Shown one piece after another: positions 8,553 to 16,745 of a stretch of 64,000 nucleotides of DNA. Position numbers and translations under genes: made by a program. The stretch covers positions 62,001 through 126,000 of the forward strand of contig PDRZ01000015.1 of the NCBI GenBank assembly GCA_002747035.1, in the 5' to 3' direction. The notes beneath the pieces were generated by a model, which saw nothing but the letters and a program-made list of their open reading frames with translations, was not told the origin of the DNA and ran no database searches. This DNA is from Rhodobacterales bacterium (GTDB lineage Bacteria > Pseudomonadota > Alphaproteobacteria > Rhodobacterales > Rhodobacteraceae). Within the stretch, counting starts at the first letter, position 1; the number at the start of each line of letters is the position of its first letter.

Positions 8553-8929
8553 CAGCTGGCCACGCCCTGGAACAGGCCGATGGAATTGCCGTCCGGGTCG
8601 GTGGCATAGGTCCAGCGACCAAAGGGCATCTCGACCAGAGGCCCCCCTACGGTGCCGCCCTGGGCTTTCACCCGGTCGCTGGCCTCCTCTACGGTCAGGC
8701 CCCCGGGCAGCGCAAGATGCACAGTCGGCCCGCGCCCGTCACCGGATGGGGTTCCGGGGTAAAGATTGCCGGCGGTCTGTTCGGTTTCACCATTCAGAAT
8801 GGCCATGGGGTTGGGGCCTTCGGTGGTGATCTCCATACGGTACCCGAACACGGTACTGTAAAAGGCACAGGCCCTGGTCATGTCGGTCACAGGGATTTCA
8901 CACCAGACGAGAACGGGGGAATTGGACAT
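8552..8929 (-). CDS. VOC-family (glyoxalase/bleomycin resistance-like) protein
   Basis: A 125-aa vicinal-oxygen-chelate fold protein. It opens with VLVWCEIPVTDMTRACAFYS, a standard first beta-alpha unit, and closes with FGRWTYATDPDGNSIGLFQ, holding the usual C-terminal metal-side strand. ATG at 8929 is chosen because AAGGAGAT stands 6 bases upstream; a longer reading to 9004 would lack this. Members include dioxygenases, glyoxalases and antibiotic-binding proteins, and the substrate cannot be read from sequence. It is the first gene of a two-gene operon with the WYL regulator. Confidence 0.87.
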   Translation of the reverse strand: MSNSPVLVWCEIPVTDMTRACAFYSTVFGYRMEITTEGPNPMAILNGETEQTAGNLYPGTPSGDGRGPTVHLALPGGLTVEEASDRVKAQGGTVGGPLVEMPFGRWTYATDPDGNSIGLFQGVAS

Positions 8930-9143
8930 GTTGTATCTCCTTTTGAGAACAGGGTTTGATACGACCCTTATCTCATACCCCTGCTGACAGGGTACTGTCA
9001 GCAATGTTGTGGCCGGGTTGTGAGACTTGACCCATTCGCGGTGTCCCTTGGCTTGGGGCGGGAAAAACCAGAGAGGTTAGCCAGAGAGGTTCGTGAGTGT
9101 GCATCGCCCTTTGCAAGGGCAATGGCGCCTGCGGCGGGCGGGG

Positions 9144-9188
9144 GGCGGTTATCCGTATGGGCGCAGCGCGCCCATACGGATAACCGCC
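9144..9188. repeat. Perfect 21-bp inverted repeat with 3-nt loop
   Basis: GGCGGTTATCCGTATGGGCG plus C (9144-9164) faces its exact complement (9168-9188) across AGC. It lies in the 402-bp gene-free stretch 8930-9331 between the start of the VOC gene and the end of the 9332-9727 gene; that stretch also holds repeat R2. No T-run follows on either side. Such a long perfect hairpin could be a terminator, a processing signal or an IS/REP-type remnant. Confidence 0.85.
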
Positions 9189-9260
9189 GGGCCCAACCTG
9201 CGAGGATTGCATCTTTGATGCGACCGCAGCGGGCGGGAGCCCTCCCGGTGATCCGCTGCC

Positions 9261-9309
9261 TAAAGTGTTTCCACATCATGCTGAGTCAACGTAATGCGGA
9301 AACGCTTTA
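9261..9309 (+). repeat. Dispersed palindromic repeat, short copy R2
   Basis: A 49-bp element running TAAAGTGTTTCC, then ACATCATGCTGAGTCAACG, then TAATGCGGAAACGCTTTA. The termini are inverted repeats (TAAAGYGTTTCC / GGAAACGCTTTA). It matches R1 (inverted) and the right halves of the long copies R3 and R4. Confidence 0.85.
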
Positions 9310-9331
9310 TCTGCCGCGACATTTGCAGGGG

Positions 9332-9727
9332 TCAGTAATCGTTCCGCACTGTGTTATCCAGCAGCGGGACTTCGATTGTCGGTCCAACAAAATCTTTCTG
9401 CAGCGAACACCGGGCACGGATATAGATCACCCGCACACCGTCCGGCACCATCACGTTGGACAGCGAGCGGGTAAAGGGCTGTTCCTTGACATGGGGGTGT
9501 ATCAATTCGCGCGTCGCGATGTGGTTGCCTTCGGCGTCCAGCACCTCCCACCCATTGGCATAGTGGTCCCATCCCGTATCCGGGTGGGACAGCGTCACGT
9601 CAATTCGCCATCCCATCCCGGATCTTGTGGTTTTGACGTCCAACACCTCCGGGGTGTCGGCGACCACCATCAGGGTGGAAAGAAGCACAGCAGCCAGCGC
9701 CGCAAGGGGGGAAATCATCCATCGCAT
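9332..9727 (-). CDS. Small secreted protein of unknown function
   Basis: A 131-aa product from the preferred ATG at 9727. It begins with a cleavable-looking signal peptide (MRWMISPLAALAAVLLSTLM, then VVADTPEVLDV). The mature ~105 residues contain conserved-looking blocks GWRIDVTLSHPDTGWDHYAN and GWEVLD, then ELIHPHV, and a single Cys in IRARCSLQKDF. The pattern resembles small periplasmic beta-sandwich proteins of Rhodobacteraceae, but I recognise no function. A longer start at 9763 would place non-hydrophobic residues ahead of the signal and has no better ribosome site. Confidence 0.75.
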   Translation of the reverse strand: MRWMISPLAALAAVLLSTLMVVADTPEVLDVKTTRSGMGWRIDVTLSHPDTGWDHYANGWEVLDAEGNHIATRELIHPHVKEQPFTRSLSNVMVPDGVRVIYIRARCSLQKDFVGPTIEVPLLDNTVRNDY

Positions 9728-9835
9728 GGCCGCCACTATAACCGGGTGGGTCTGTGTGGGCATGTCACGTCTGTGTGTGCGCCCCTTTGCCTGTGGCCAA
9801 TTCGTCACATTTTCTTTGCTGGCTTTGCTGGGAGG

Positions 9836-10537
9836 TCAGCCTTCGGGGGGGTGCAGCAAAACGCTGCGGGACTGGGAGGCAAATTCCCGCCGCCACAGGA
9901 TCAGAACGGTTATGCCCACCGCCAACATCAACGGAACCGGCCCAAGCATGAAGGCCAGCGATGCCATTGCGAAATAGATCGCCCGCAGCCCGCGGTTAAA
10001 GCTGCGCGCGGCCGTGATGTTGATTTCCGCCGCCTTGCGGGCGCGCGATATGCTCACCGGGTCAGTGGGTGACAGGGGCACCGCCGCCATGACCACCATG
10101 CAATAGCCAAACAGCCGGTTGCTCCACACGAATTTGAGAAAGGCATTGGCCAGCAAAAGCGCGGTGATCAACAGTTTGATCTCCCACACGGCCGTTGGGG
10201 TCTGGTCCAGAGACAGATCGCGGGCGATGCCCTGAATCTGTTCCGCATTGCCGATCAGCGCTAGCGCCCCCCCAAGGGCGATCATCGTGGCCGACGCAAA
10301 AAACGCCGTGCCCTGGCGCAGGTTCGACAACGCCTGAGCGTCAAAGATTCGCGGGTCACGAAACAGCATCTGTTGCATCCATTCGCGCCGATACTGAGCC
10401 ATCAGAACCGAAACCGAGACCTGTGCGCCGGGGTGTTCGATTCGCCACCCGATCCCGATCAATGCGAGGCAAAGCACCGTCAGCGCGGAAAAATCCAGCG
10501 GAGAAAAATGGGAAATGACGTCATTGATCTGCATCAT
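9836..10537 (-). CDS. DUF599-type membrane protein
   Basis: A 233-aa integral membrane protein with about four hydrophobic segments: near residue 12 (ALTVLCLALIGIGW), near 90 (FASATMIALGGALALIG), near 130 (LLITALLLANAFLKFVW) and near 205-220 (FMLGPVPLMLAVGITVLIL). The blocks RREWMQQMLFRDPRI and AARSFNRGLRAIYF are characteristic of the DUF599 family, whose function is unknown. ATG at 10537 or 10534 are equally possible; neither has a clear Shine-Dalgarno. It is divergent from glcD across a short region containing a palindromic operator candidate, so the two may share regulation. Confidence 0.82.
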   Translation of the reverse strand: MMQINDVISHFSPLDFSALTVLCLALIGIGWRIEHPGAQVSVSVLMAQYRREWMQQMLFRDPRIFDAQALSNLRQGTAFFASATMIALGGALALIGNAEQIQGIARDLSLDQTPTAVWEIKLLITALLLANAFLKFVWSNRLFGYCMVVMAAVPLSPTDPVSISRARKAAEINITAARSFNRGLRAIYFAMASLAFMLGPVPLMLAVGITVLILWRREFASQSRSVLLHPPEG

Positions 10538-10575
10538 GCGACCATATAGCAGAAAACGGAACTTGCCAGATCGCA

Positions 10576-10602
10576 TAATTGGTTATATTTCCTTACCAAT
10601 TA
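10576..10602. promoter_or_regulatory. Palindromic operator candidate upstream of glcD
   Basis: TAATTGGT (10576-10583) and its exact complement ACCAATTA (10595-10602) are separated by 11 bases, directly before the glcD Shine-Dalgarno (AGGGAG, 10605-10610). TTGGT...ACCAA half-sites are typical of GntR/FadR-type regulators such as GlcC and LldR, known to control glycolate and lactate genes. No such regulator gene is adjacent, so it would have to act in trans. Confidence 0.5.
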
Positions 10603-10619
10603 CCAGGGAGCGCCGCAAA

Positions 10620-12059
10620 ATGCAGATGCCAACACCCGATGCCGGGGTGATCGCCAGAAAGCCGAGCCTGATCCAACGTTTGCTGAAGGTGCTGCCACGC
10701 GATGCCGTGATCCATGAAGAGGTCGAAACCCGCGCCTATGAATGCGACGCGCTGACTGCCTATCGCTGTCCGCCGCTGGCGGTGGTGCTGCCGTCAACCA
10801 CCCAGGAGGTGTCGGACGTTCTGCGAATCTGTCACGACATGGGCGTGCCGGTGGTGCCGCGCGGGGCGGGCACGTCCCTGGCCGGGGGGGCTCTGCCCAC
10901 CGCCGACAGCGTGATCCTTGGGGTGGCGCGGATGAACGAGGTGCTGGAAGCCGACTATGAAAACCGCGTGATCCGGGTTCAGACGGGGCGCACCAACCTG
11001 TCAGTCTCCGGCGCAGTGGAGGAAGAAGACTTCTTCTATGCGCCCGATCCCTCGTCGCAACTGGCCTGTGCCATCGCGGGCAATATCGCGATGAATTCCG
11101 GCGGGGCCCATTGTTTGAAATACGGGGTGACCACCAACAACCTTCTGGGTGTCACCATGGTCATGATGGATGGCGAGGTGGTTGAAATCGGCGGCGCGCA
11201 TCTGGATGCCGGGGGGCTGGACCTTCTTGGGCTGATCTGTGGCTCCGAAGGTCAGCTGGGCGTGGTCACCGAAGCTACCCTGCGCATCCTGCGCAAACCC
11301 GAAGGGGCGCGGCCCGTGCTGATCGCCTATGATGACATCGTTGTGGCCGGGGAATGCGTTTCGGATATCATCAGGGCCGGGGTGCTGCCCGTGGCGATCG
11401 AATTCATGGACCGCCCGGTGATCCGCGCCACCGAAGCTTTTGCCGGTGCCGGATACCCGGATGCCGAGGCGCTGTTGATCGTCGAGGTCGAAGGCAGCCC
11501 CGACGAGATCGACGAACAGCTTGCCGTGATCCTTGACATAGCCCGTCGTCACAACCCGGTCGAACTGCGCGAAAGCAGCAGCGCCGAGGAAAGCGCGCGG
11601 ATCTGGCTGGGTCGCAAATCCGCCTTTGGCGCGATGGGGCAGATCAACGACTATATGTGCCTTGACGGGACGATCCCGGTCTCGCAACTGCCGCTGGTGC
11701 TGCGCCGGATTGGCGAGATGAGCCGCGAATACGGGCTGGATGTGGGCAACGTGTTTCACGCCGGGGATGGCAACATGCATCCGCTGATTCTGTTTGATGC
11801 CAACAAACCCGGGGACCTTGAACTCTGTGAACAGTTTGGTGCCGACATCCTTCGGCTTTGTGTCGAAGTGGGCGGCTGCCTGACCGGAGAACACGGGGTC
11901 GGCATCGAAAAACGCGACCTTATGGTGGATCAGTTCGCGCCCGACGATCTGGATATCCAGATGGCGGTGAAGGACGTGTTTGACCCGGCATGGCTGTTGA
12001 ACCCGGCCAAGGTATTCCCGCTCGCGGCAAGCGCATCGCGGCGCATCGCGGCGGAATGA
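10620..12059 (+). CDS. glcD: Glycolate oxidase FAD-binding subunit GlcD
   Basis: A 479-aa FAD-linked oxidase subunit that oxidises glycolate to glyoxylate as part of the membrane-associated GlcDEF complex. The PCMH-type FAD-binding motif PRGAGTSLAGGALP lies near residue 80, with NIAMNSGGAHCLKYG near 155. The C-terminal FAD_oxidase domain ends with GNVFHAGDGNMHPLI and GGCLTGEHGVGIEKRDLM, both hallmarks of GlcD. ATG at 10620 is chosen because AGGGAG lies 9 bases upstream; the longer in-frame reading has none. It is followed by glcE after 85 bp. Confidence 0.96.
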   Translation: MQMPTPDAGVIARKPSLIQRLLKVLPRDAVIHEEVETRAYECDALTAYRCPPLAVVLPSTTQEVSDVLRICHDMGVPVVPRGAGTSLAGGALPTADSVILGVARMNEVLEADYENRVIRVQTGRTNLSVSGAVEEEDFFYAPDPSSQLACAIAGNIAMNSGGAHCLKYGVTTNNLLGVTMVMMDGEVVEIGGAHLDAGGLDLLGLICGSEGQLGVVTEATLRILRKPEGARPVLIAYDDIVVAGECVSDIIRAGVLPVAIEFMDRPVIRATEAFAGAGYPDAEALLIVEVEGSPDEIDEQLAVILDIARRHNPVELRESSSAEESARIWLGRKSAFGAMGQINDYMCLDGTIPVSQLPLVLRRIGEMSREYGLDVGNVFHAGDGNMHPLILFDANKPGDLELCEQFGADILRLCVEVGGCLTGEHGVGIEKRDLMVDQFAPDDLDIQMAVKDVFDPAWLLNPAKVFPLAASASRRIAAE

Positions 12060-12144
12060 ACGCGGATGGTGGGGGCGGCCCTCCACGCTGAAAATTCGGG
12101 GAAATATCGACCTTCCCCCAATGGATGTTTGAGGCAACACGACA

Positions 12145-13278
12145 ATGATGACACCAGCGACAGAGGCCGAACTGGCCGGGATGGTAGCGACCGCGGACGG
12201 GCCCCTGCGCATTCAGGGTGGCGGCACGCGGGACATCGGCGCGCCGGTGGCGGGTGATGTTCTCAGCACCGCGGCCCTGTCGGGAATCGTCGATTACGAG
12301 CCGGGCGCGCTGACCCTCGTGGCGCGGGCCGGAACGCCCGTGGCCGAGATTGAAACGGTTCTGGCCGCCGAAGGCCAAAGGCTGGCTTTTGAGCCCATGG
12401 ATCACCGCGTCCTTCTGGGCACGACGGGCGTGCCGACCATTGGCGGGGTTGTGGCCACGAATGCCAGCGGCCCGCGCCGGGTGGCCGCCGGGGCCTGTCG
12501 CGACTTTCTTCTGGGGGTGCGTTTCGTCGACGGGACGGGACGTGTACTCAAAAACGGTGGGCGGGTGATGAAAAACGTGACCGGCTATGATCTGGTCAAG
12601 CTGATGGCGGGAAGCTGGGGCACCCTTGGTGTGATGTCCGAAGTCAGCTTCAAGGTGCTGCCCGCCCCCCCCGCGCGGGCGGTTCTGTTGCTGTATGGAT
12701 TGACCGAACACGATGCGGTCAAGGCGATGACCCGCGCGCTTGCCTCGCCCTTCGAGGTGACGGGCGCGTCCCATTACCCCGTTGGCCTTGACGGAGACCC
12801 GGCGACCGTGCTGCGGATCGAAGGGTTTGCGCAAAGCGTGGCCTATCGCGCCCGGCGTCTGGCCGATCTGCTGGCCGATTTCGGCATGGCGCAAATTGAA
12901 ACCGATCCGGAAAAGACCGCGCAGGGGTGGCAATGGGTGCGGGATGTGGTGCCGTTCCAAACCGCCGAAGGCGATGTGTGGCGATTCTCGGTGAAACCGA
13001 CCGACGCCCCCGAACTGGTGCGCGGCCTGCGGTCGCGCGGGGTGTCGCAGGTTCTCTATGATTGGGGCGGTGGGTTGATCTGGGTCCTGTGTCAGCCGGG
13101 GGCGGATCTGCGCCCCGAAACCTTTGATGGACATGCCACGCTGGTGCGCAGCAATCTGGAAACCCGCCGGAAAATTCCGGTTTTTCAACCGGAACCCGCG
13201 CCTTTGGCCACGATATCGAAAGGTTTACGCGCCAAATTCGACCCCAAGGGTATCCTGAACCCGGGCTTGATGGGATGA
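12145..13278 (+). CDS. glcE: Glycolate oxidase subunit GlcE
   Basis: A 377-aa second FAD-binding subunit of glycolate oxidase. It has the PCMH FAD motif RIQGGGTRDIG near residue 22, then LLGTTGVPTIGGVVATNASG and RVMKNVTGYDLVKLMAGSWG, all diagnostic of GlcE. The C-terminus ends with KFDPKGILNPG, the usual close of this family. It sits between glcD and a small membrane protein gene that begins 4 bases after its stop. Confidence 0.95.
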   Translation: MMTPATEAELAGMVATADGPLRIQGGGTRDIGAPVAGDVLSTAALSGIVDYEPGALTLVARAGTPVAEIETVLAAEGQRLAFEPMDHRVLLGTTGVPTIGGVVATNASGPRRVAAGACRDFLLGVRFVDGTGRVLKNGGRVMKNVTGYDLVKLMAGSWGTLGVMSEVSFKVLPAPPARAVLLLYGLTEHDAVKAMTRALASPFEVTGASHYPVGLDGDPATVLRIEGFAQSVAYRARRLADLLADFGMAQIETDPEKTAQGWQWVRDVVPFQTAEGDVWRFSVKPTDAPELVRGLRSRGVSQVLYDWGGGLIWVLCQPGADLRPETFDGHATLVRSNLETRRKIPVFQPEPAPLATISKGLRAKFDPKGILNPGLMG

Positions 13279-13282
13279 AACT

Positions 13283-13618
13283 ATGGTTTGGGCGACATTT
13301 TCGGTGGTGTTTATTGGCGGGCCTCTGTTGATGCTGGCCCTGGTGAAACCTGCGCCAAGCTTTGCGCGCTTTGCGGTCGGGTGTTCGACGGTGGCCGTAC
13401 TTGTGCTGGCGGCGCTATTGCTGATGCGACAGGGGCTTTCGCTGGGGGCGCTTGTGGCGATGTGGCTTGGCTGGGTCACGATGGTGGCGATGTGTGTTCA
13501 GGCGGTGCGACTTCGGTTTTCCATCCCTGATGCGGTGAGATGGAGCACGGCGATTGGGGCCATGGCCACGGTGATCCCGTGGTTTGGTCTCGCCACGGCT
13601 CTGATGATGACAGGATAG
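13283..13618 (+). CDS. Small four-helix membrane protein inside the glc operon
   Basis: A 111-aa hydrophobic protein between glcE and glcF, with four predicted transmembrane segments (about residues 3-20, 32-48, 55-75 and 90-108). No recognisable domain. It begins 4 bp after glcE and ends 11 bp before glcF, so it is co-transcribed and most simply serves the GlcDEF complex, for example as a membrane anchor or quinone-side partner. That role is inferred only from position. The usual order elsewhere is glcD-glcE-glcF with no insert. Confidence 0.75.
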   Translation: MVWATFSVVFIGGPLLMLALVKPAPSFARFAVGCSTVAVLVLAALLLMRQGLSLGALVAMWLGWVTMVAMCVQAVRLRFSIPDAVRWSTAIGAMATVIPWFGLATALMMTG

Positions 13619-13629
13619 CGAACAGGACC

Positions 13630-14949
13630 ATGCAGACCAATTTTAGCGAAGACCAACTGCGCGATCCGGGCATCACGCGCGCGAACGAGATTTTGCGCGC
13701 CTGCGTGCATTGCGGGTTCTGTACCGCGACCTGCCCGACCTATCAGGTGCTGGGCGATGAACTGGACAGCCCGCGGGGGCGGATTTACCAGATCAAGGAT
13801 ATGCTGGAAAACGAACGGGTGCCGGATCCCAACACGGTGCTGCACGTGGATCGCTGTCTGTCGTGTCTGGCCTGTATGTCCACCTGCCCTTCGGGTGTGC
13901 ATTACATGCATCTCGTGGACCATGCGCGCGAATATATCGAACAGAATTACAAACGCCCGCTGATGGACCGGCTGTTGCGCTGGACCCTGGCGCGGATCCT
14001 GCCCTATCCCGGGCGGTTCCGGCTGGCCTTGCTGGGGGCCAGGTTGGGGCGGCCTTTTGCGCGGTTCCTGCCCGATCCCCGGCTGCGGGCAATGCTGGAC
14101 ATGGTCCCGCGCGAAATTCCCCCGGTCAGCCGCAATGACGACCCCCAGAGTTTTGCGCCCAAGGCGGCGCGGCGGATGCGGGTGGCGTTGATGACGGGCT
14201 GTGCGCAAAGGGCGCTGAATACCGATATCAATGATGCGACCATCCGTCTGCTGACCCGGCTTGGATGCGAGGTGGTGGTGGCCAAAGGCGCGGGCTGCTG
14301 TGGCGCGCTGACCCATCACATGGGCAAATCCGATGAAAGCCACGCCGCCGCGGCGTTGAATATCCGCGCCTGGACGGCCGAAATGGCGACAGGCGGGTTG
14401 GACGCCATCGTTATCAACACCTCGGGCTGTGGGACAACGGTCAAGGATTACGGTTACATGTTCCGCAACGATGCGCTGGCGGAACAGGCGGCCAAGGTAT
14501 CCGAGATTGCCGTGGACGTGTCCGAATTGCTGATGAAACTGGATATGCCGCAAGGTGAAACGCGCGGGTTGCGCGTCGCCTATCACGCGGCCTGCTCTCT
14601 GCAACATGGCCAGCAGATCAAAACCCACCCCAAAACCCTGTTGAAACGGGCGGGGTTCGAGGTGGTCGAACCTGCCGACAGCCACCTGTGCTGTGGTTCT
14701 GCCGGGACCTATAACCTGATGCAGCCCGAGATTTCAGGAGCGTTGAAGACGCGCAAGGTGCGGACCCTTGAGGCCAGATCCCCCAACATCATCGCCGCCG
14801 GGAATATCGGATGTATGATGCAGATCGGTTCAGGCACCGACGTGCCGGTGGTGCATACGGTCGAATTGCTCGACTGGGCCACGGGCGGCCCGAAACCACG
14901 CGCGATGGCACCGAACGGCGAGCAGCGGCCGGTTCCGGTGCTGACCTGA
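13630..14949 (+). CDS. glcF: Glycolate oxidase iron-sulfur subunit GlcF
   Basis: A 439-aa subunit passing electrons from the flavin subunits toward quinone. Two 4Fe-4S ferredoxin motifs occur near the N-terminus (CVHCGFCTATCP and CLSCLACMSTCP). Two cysteine-rich CCG domains follow, with GAGCCGALTHHMG, YHAACSLQHG and LCCGSAGTYNLMQPE. ATG at 13630 lies just after AGGACC; an upstream in-frame start at 13540 would overlap the small membrane protein extensively and lacks similarity. Last gene of the glc cluster. Confidence 0.96.
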   Translation: MQTNFSEDQLRDPGITRANEILRACVHCGFCTATCPTYQVLGDELDSPRGRIYQIKDMLENERVPDPNTVLHVDRCLSCLACMSTCPSGVHYMHLVDHAREYIEQNYKRPLMDRLLRWTLARILPYPGRFRLALLGARLGRPFARFLPDPRLRAMLDMVPREIPPVSRNDDPQSFAPKAARRMRVALMTGCAQRALNTDINDATIRLLTRLGCEVVVAKGAGCCGALTHHMGKSDESHAAAALNIRAWTAEMATGGLDAIVINTSGCGTTVKDYGYMFRNDALAEQAAKVSEIAVDVSELLMKLDMPQGETRGLRVAYHAACSLQHGQQIKTHPKTLLKRAGFEVVEPADSHLCCGSAGTYNLMQPEISGALKTRKVRTLEARSPNIIAAGNIGCMMQIGSGTDVPVVHTVELLDWATGGPKPRAMAPNGEQRPVPVLT

Positions 14950-15083
14950 GCCGTGCAAGGGCAGCCTGACGGCCCAGCGCCCCAGTTCCCCAGTGCTCCG
15001 GTGACCCGCGGCATTTGCCCTAATTTCGCCGCATCCGTGGGTTAGGGCGGTGAAAACCTTGTCTTGCGACCGCCGGAGAGCCC

Positions 15084-15902
15084 ATGCTGCGCACCATCTG
15101 TATGACCCTGATTACAACGCTGTTCGCCACCTCGGCCCAAGCGGGCGATGCGCGTTTGAAACGGTTGGATACCGGGGATGACAGCCGCGGATGGGAGGCG
15201 GTGGGCCGTCTTGACGTGGACGGGCGCGCCTTTTGCACCGGGGCGCTGATCGCGCCCAATCTCGTGCTGACGGCGGCGCACTGTCTGTATGACCGCAAGA
15301 CCGGTGCGCGGATCGCGCATTCCAAGATCGAATTTCTCGTCGGGTGGCGCAACGGGCGGGCCTCGGCCTATCGCTGGATCAAACGGGCCGTGGTGCATCC
15401 GCAATATGATTTTTCGGGGGATGTGACTGCGGACCGTGTGCGCAATGACGTGGCGCTGTTAGAGCTTCACCACCCCGTGCGCAACACCACCGTAAGCCCG
15501 TTCCGCACAGATCAACGCCCGCGCAAGGGCGACCGGATCGGGGTTGTGTCCTATGCCCAGGACCGCTCCGAGGCCCCGTCGATGCAGGAAGTGTGCCGCG
15601 TCATGGCGCGCCAGCAGGGGGTGTTGGTGATGTCCTGTGACGTGGATTACGGCTCCAGCGGCGCGCCGGTGTTTTCCTTTGGCGAAGATGGCGAGGCGCG
15701 GATCGTGTCCGTGGTTTCGGCCAAGGCCGAGGTGGAAGGGCGCCGCGTGGCGCTGGGTACGCAACTGGAACAGCCGCTGGCGCTGCTCAAGGCCGAACTG
15801 GCCAATGGCGCGGGCGTGTTTCAACATGCTGCCCCGCGCAGCAACCGGTTGATAGTGGGCAGCGCGCGCCGCGATACCGGCGCAAAGTTTATCAAGCCCT
15901 GA
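15084..15902 (+). CDS. Secreted trypsin-like serine protease
   Basis: A 272-aa S1-family peptidase. It starts with a signal peptide (MLRTICMTLITTLFATSAQA). The catalytic triad is present: His in VLTAAHC, Asp in RNDVALLEL and Ser in YGSSGAPVFSF. The usual GDSGGP is replaced by GSSGAP, as in glutamyl-endopeptidase-like/V8-type relatives, so specificity may differ from trypsin. GGAG is 4-7 bases before the ATG. It stands alone on the plus strand between glcF and the heat-shock gene. Confidence 0.88.
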   Translation: MLRTICMTLITTLFATSAQAGDARLKRLDTGDDSRGWEAVGRLDVDGRAFCTGALIAPNLVLTAAHCLYDRKTGARIAHSKIEFLVGWRNGRASAYRWIKRAVVHPQYDFSGDVTADRVRNDVALLELHHPVRNTTVSPFRTDQRPRKGDRIGVVSYAQDRSEAPSMQEVCRVMARQQGVLVMSCDVDYGSSGAPVFSFGEDGEARIVSVVSAKAEVEGRRVALGTQLEQPLALLKAELANGAGVFQHAAPRSNRLIVGSARRDTGAKFIKP

Positions 15903-15956
15903 ACGTCGCGGAATATGCGGTGATACGCCACGCGTGACCTGCGGGCGACCCCGCCC

Positions 15957-15985
15957 CTTGAAATCCGTGGTCCCGCTTCCCAAAT
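15957..15985 (+). promoter_or_regulatory. Heat-shock (RpoH) promoter candidate for hsp20
   Basis: CTTG at 15957-15960 and CCCAAAT at 15979-15985, separated by 18 bases, approximate the alphaproteobacterial RpoH consensus CTTG-N17/18-CYTATNT (5 of 7 positions in the -10 box). It lies ~100 bp before the hsp20 start, leaving room for a leader with an RNA thermometer. Confidence 0.45.
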
Positions 15986-16038
15986 CTGCTCCATCGGGGT
16001 GCTTCCAGAAGGCCCCGTCATTTGAATGGCCCGTCCCG

Positions 16039-16083
16039 TTGGGAGGGTCACCCAAAGGTATCGCTCATGATGGAGGATAACCC
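16039..16083 (+). ncRNA. ROSE-type RNA thermometer in the hsp20 leader
   Basis: Directly before the start codon, TATCGCT (16059-16065) can pair with AGGATA (16074-16079), which contains the end of the GGAGGA Shine-Dalgarno. The stem leaves one bulged G (16063), the exact UYGCU-opposite-SD arrangement with a bulged G that defines ROSE elements. An 8-nt loop closes it. A second small hairpin (TTGGG 16039-16043 with CCCAA 16051-16055) precedes it. ROSE elements are known in front of small heat-shock genes in alphaproteobacteria. Confidence 0.6.
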
Positions 16084-16551
16084 ATGCGTAACTTTGATTT
16101 TGCCCCGCTCTATCGCGCCACTGTCGGCTTTGATCAGATTGCAGACATGATGGATCGCGTTCTGACCAATGATGCCGGAAACCAGAGCTATCCCCCCTAT
16201 AATATCGAAAAAACCTCGGATGATAGCTATCGCATCTCGATTGCCGTGGCCGGGTTTTCCGATGCTGATCTGTCGGTTGAGGTCAAGGAAGGTGCCTTGA
16301 TCGTGACCGCCCGCAAGGCGGATGAGACCGGCGAACGGACTTTCCTGCATCGCGGTATCGCCACCCGCGCGTTTGAGCGCCGGTTTCAGCTCGCCGACCA
16401 CGTGCGCGTGACCGGGGCGACCCATACCGATGGCATGCTGCATATCGACCTTGTACGCGAGATCCCCGAAGCGTTGAAACCGCGCCGGATCGCGATTGCC
16501 TCGGGAGATGCGGCAGAGAAGGACGTGGTAGACGCCACTGCGGTGAACTAA
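16084..16551 (+). CDS. Hsp20-family small heat-shock chaperone
   Basis: A 155-aa IbpA-like chaperone that holds unfolding proteins in the cytoplasm. The N-terminus MRNFDFAPLYRATVGFDQI and the stretch PPYNIEKTSDDSYRISIAVA are diagnostic. The alpha-crystallin domain spans ~35-125, with the LHRGIATRAFERRFQLADHV block and a beta-9 strand GMLHIDLVREIPE. The short C-terminal tail lacks a clear IxI but has PRRIAI. GGAGGA stands 5 bases before the ATG and lies inside the proposed thermometer. It appears monocistronic, followed by hairpins. Confidence 0.94.
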   Translation: MRNFDFAPLYRATVGFDQIADMMDRVLTNDAGNQSYPPYNIEKTSDDSYRISIAVAGFSDADLSVEVKEGALIVTARKADETGERTFLHRGIATRAFERRFQLADHVRVTGATHTDGMLHIDLVREIPEALKPRRIAIASGDAAEKDVVDATAVN

Positions 16552-16573
16552 CCCCTTCCTGATTTCCCCCTAA

Positions 16574-16597
16574 CCCTCCCCCAGTCATGGGGGAGGG
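16574..16597. terminator. 9-bp hairpin after hsp20
   Basis: CCCTCCCCC (16574-16582) and GGGGGAGGG (16589-16597) form a perfect stem with a 6-nt loop, 23 bases after the hsp20 stop. There is no U-run, so termination may be weak or Rho-assisted. Confidence 0.5.
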
Positions 16598-16651
16598 CAT
16601 GTCTGTCCCCAATTTGTTCGCGACATATGTCAGCTATTTTGACTTGAGCTG

Positions 16652-16681
16652 AACGACTCCCGGCACCAGCCGGGGGTCGTT
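16652..16681. terminator. 13-bp hairpin between hsp20 and gabD
   Basis: AACGACTCCCGGC (16652-16664) and GCCGGGGGTCGTT (16669-16681) pair with one G-U around an ACCA loop. It lies between convergent genes and may stop transcription from both sides. Confidence 0.5.
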
Positions 16682-16745
16682 CCGTGGGGCGCTTTTGTTC
16701 CAACAGGGGGTATAAAATATAAATCCCCCTGTTTTATTGGGCATT

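Noticed and set aside
12145-12257. A short plus-strand frame at 12066-12257 as a leader peptide before glcE
   Set aside because: It overlaps the real glcE start, lacks a ribosome site and has no similarity.
13863-14138. Alternative small protein in the glcF region
   Set aside because: It is an out-of-frame shadow of glcF.
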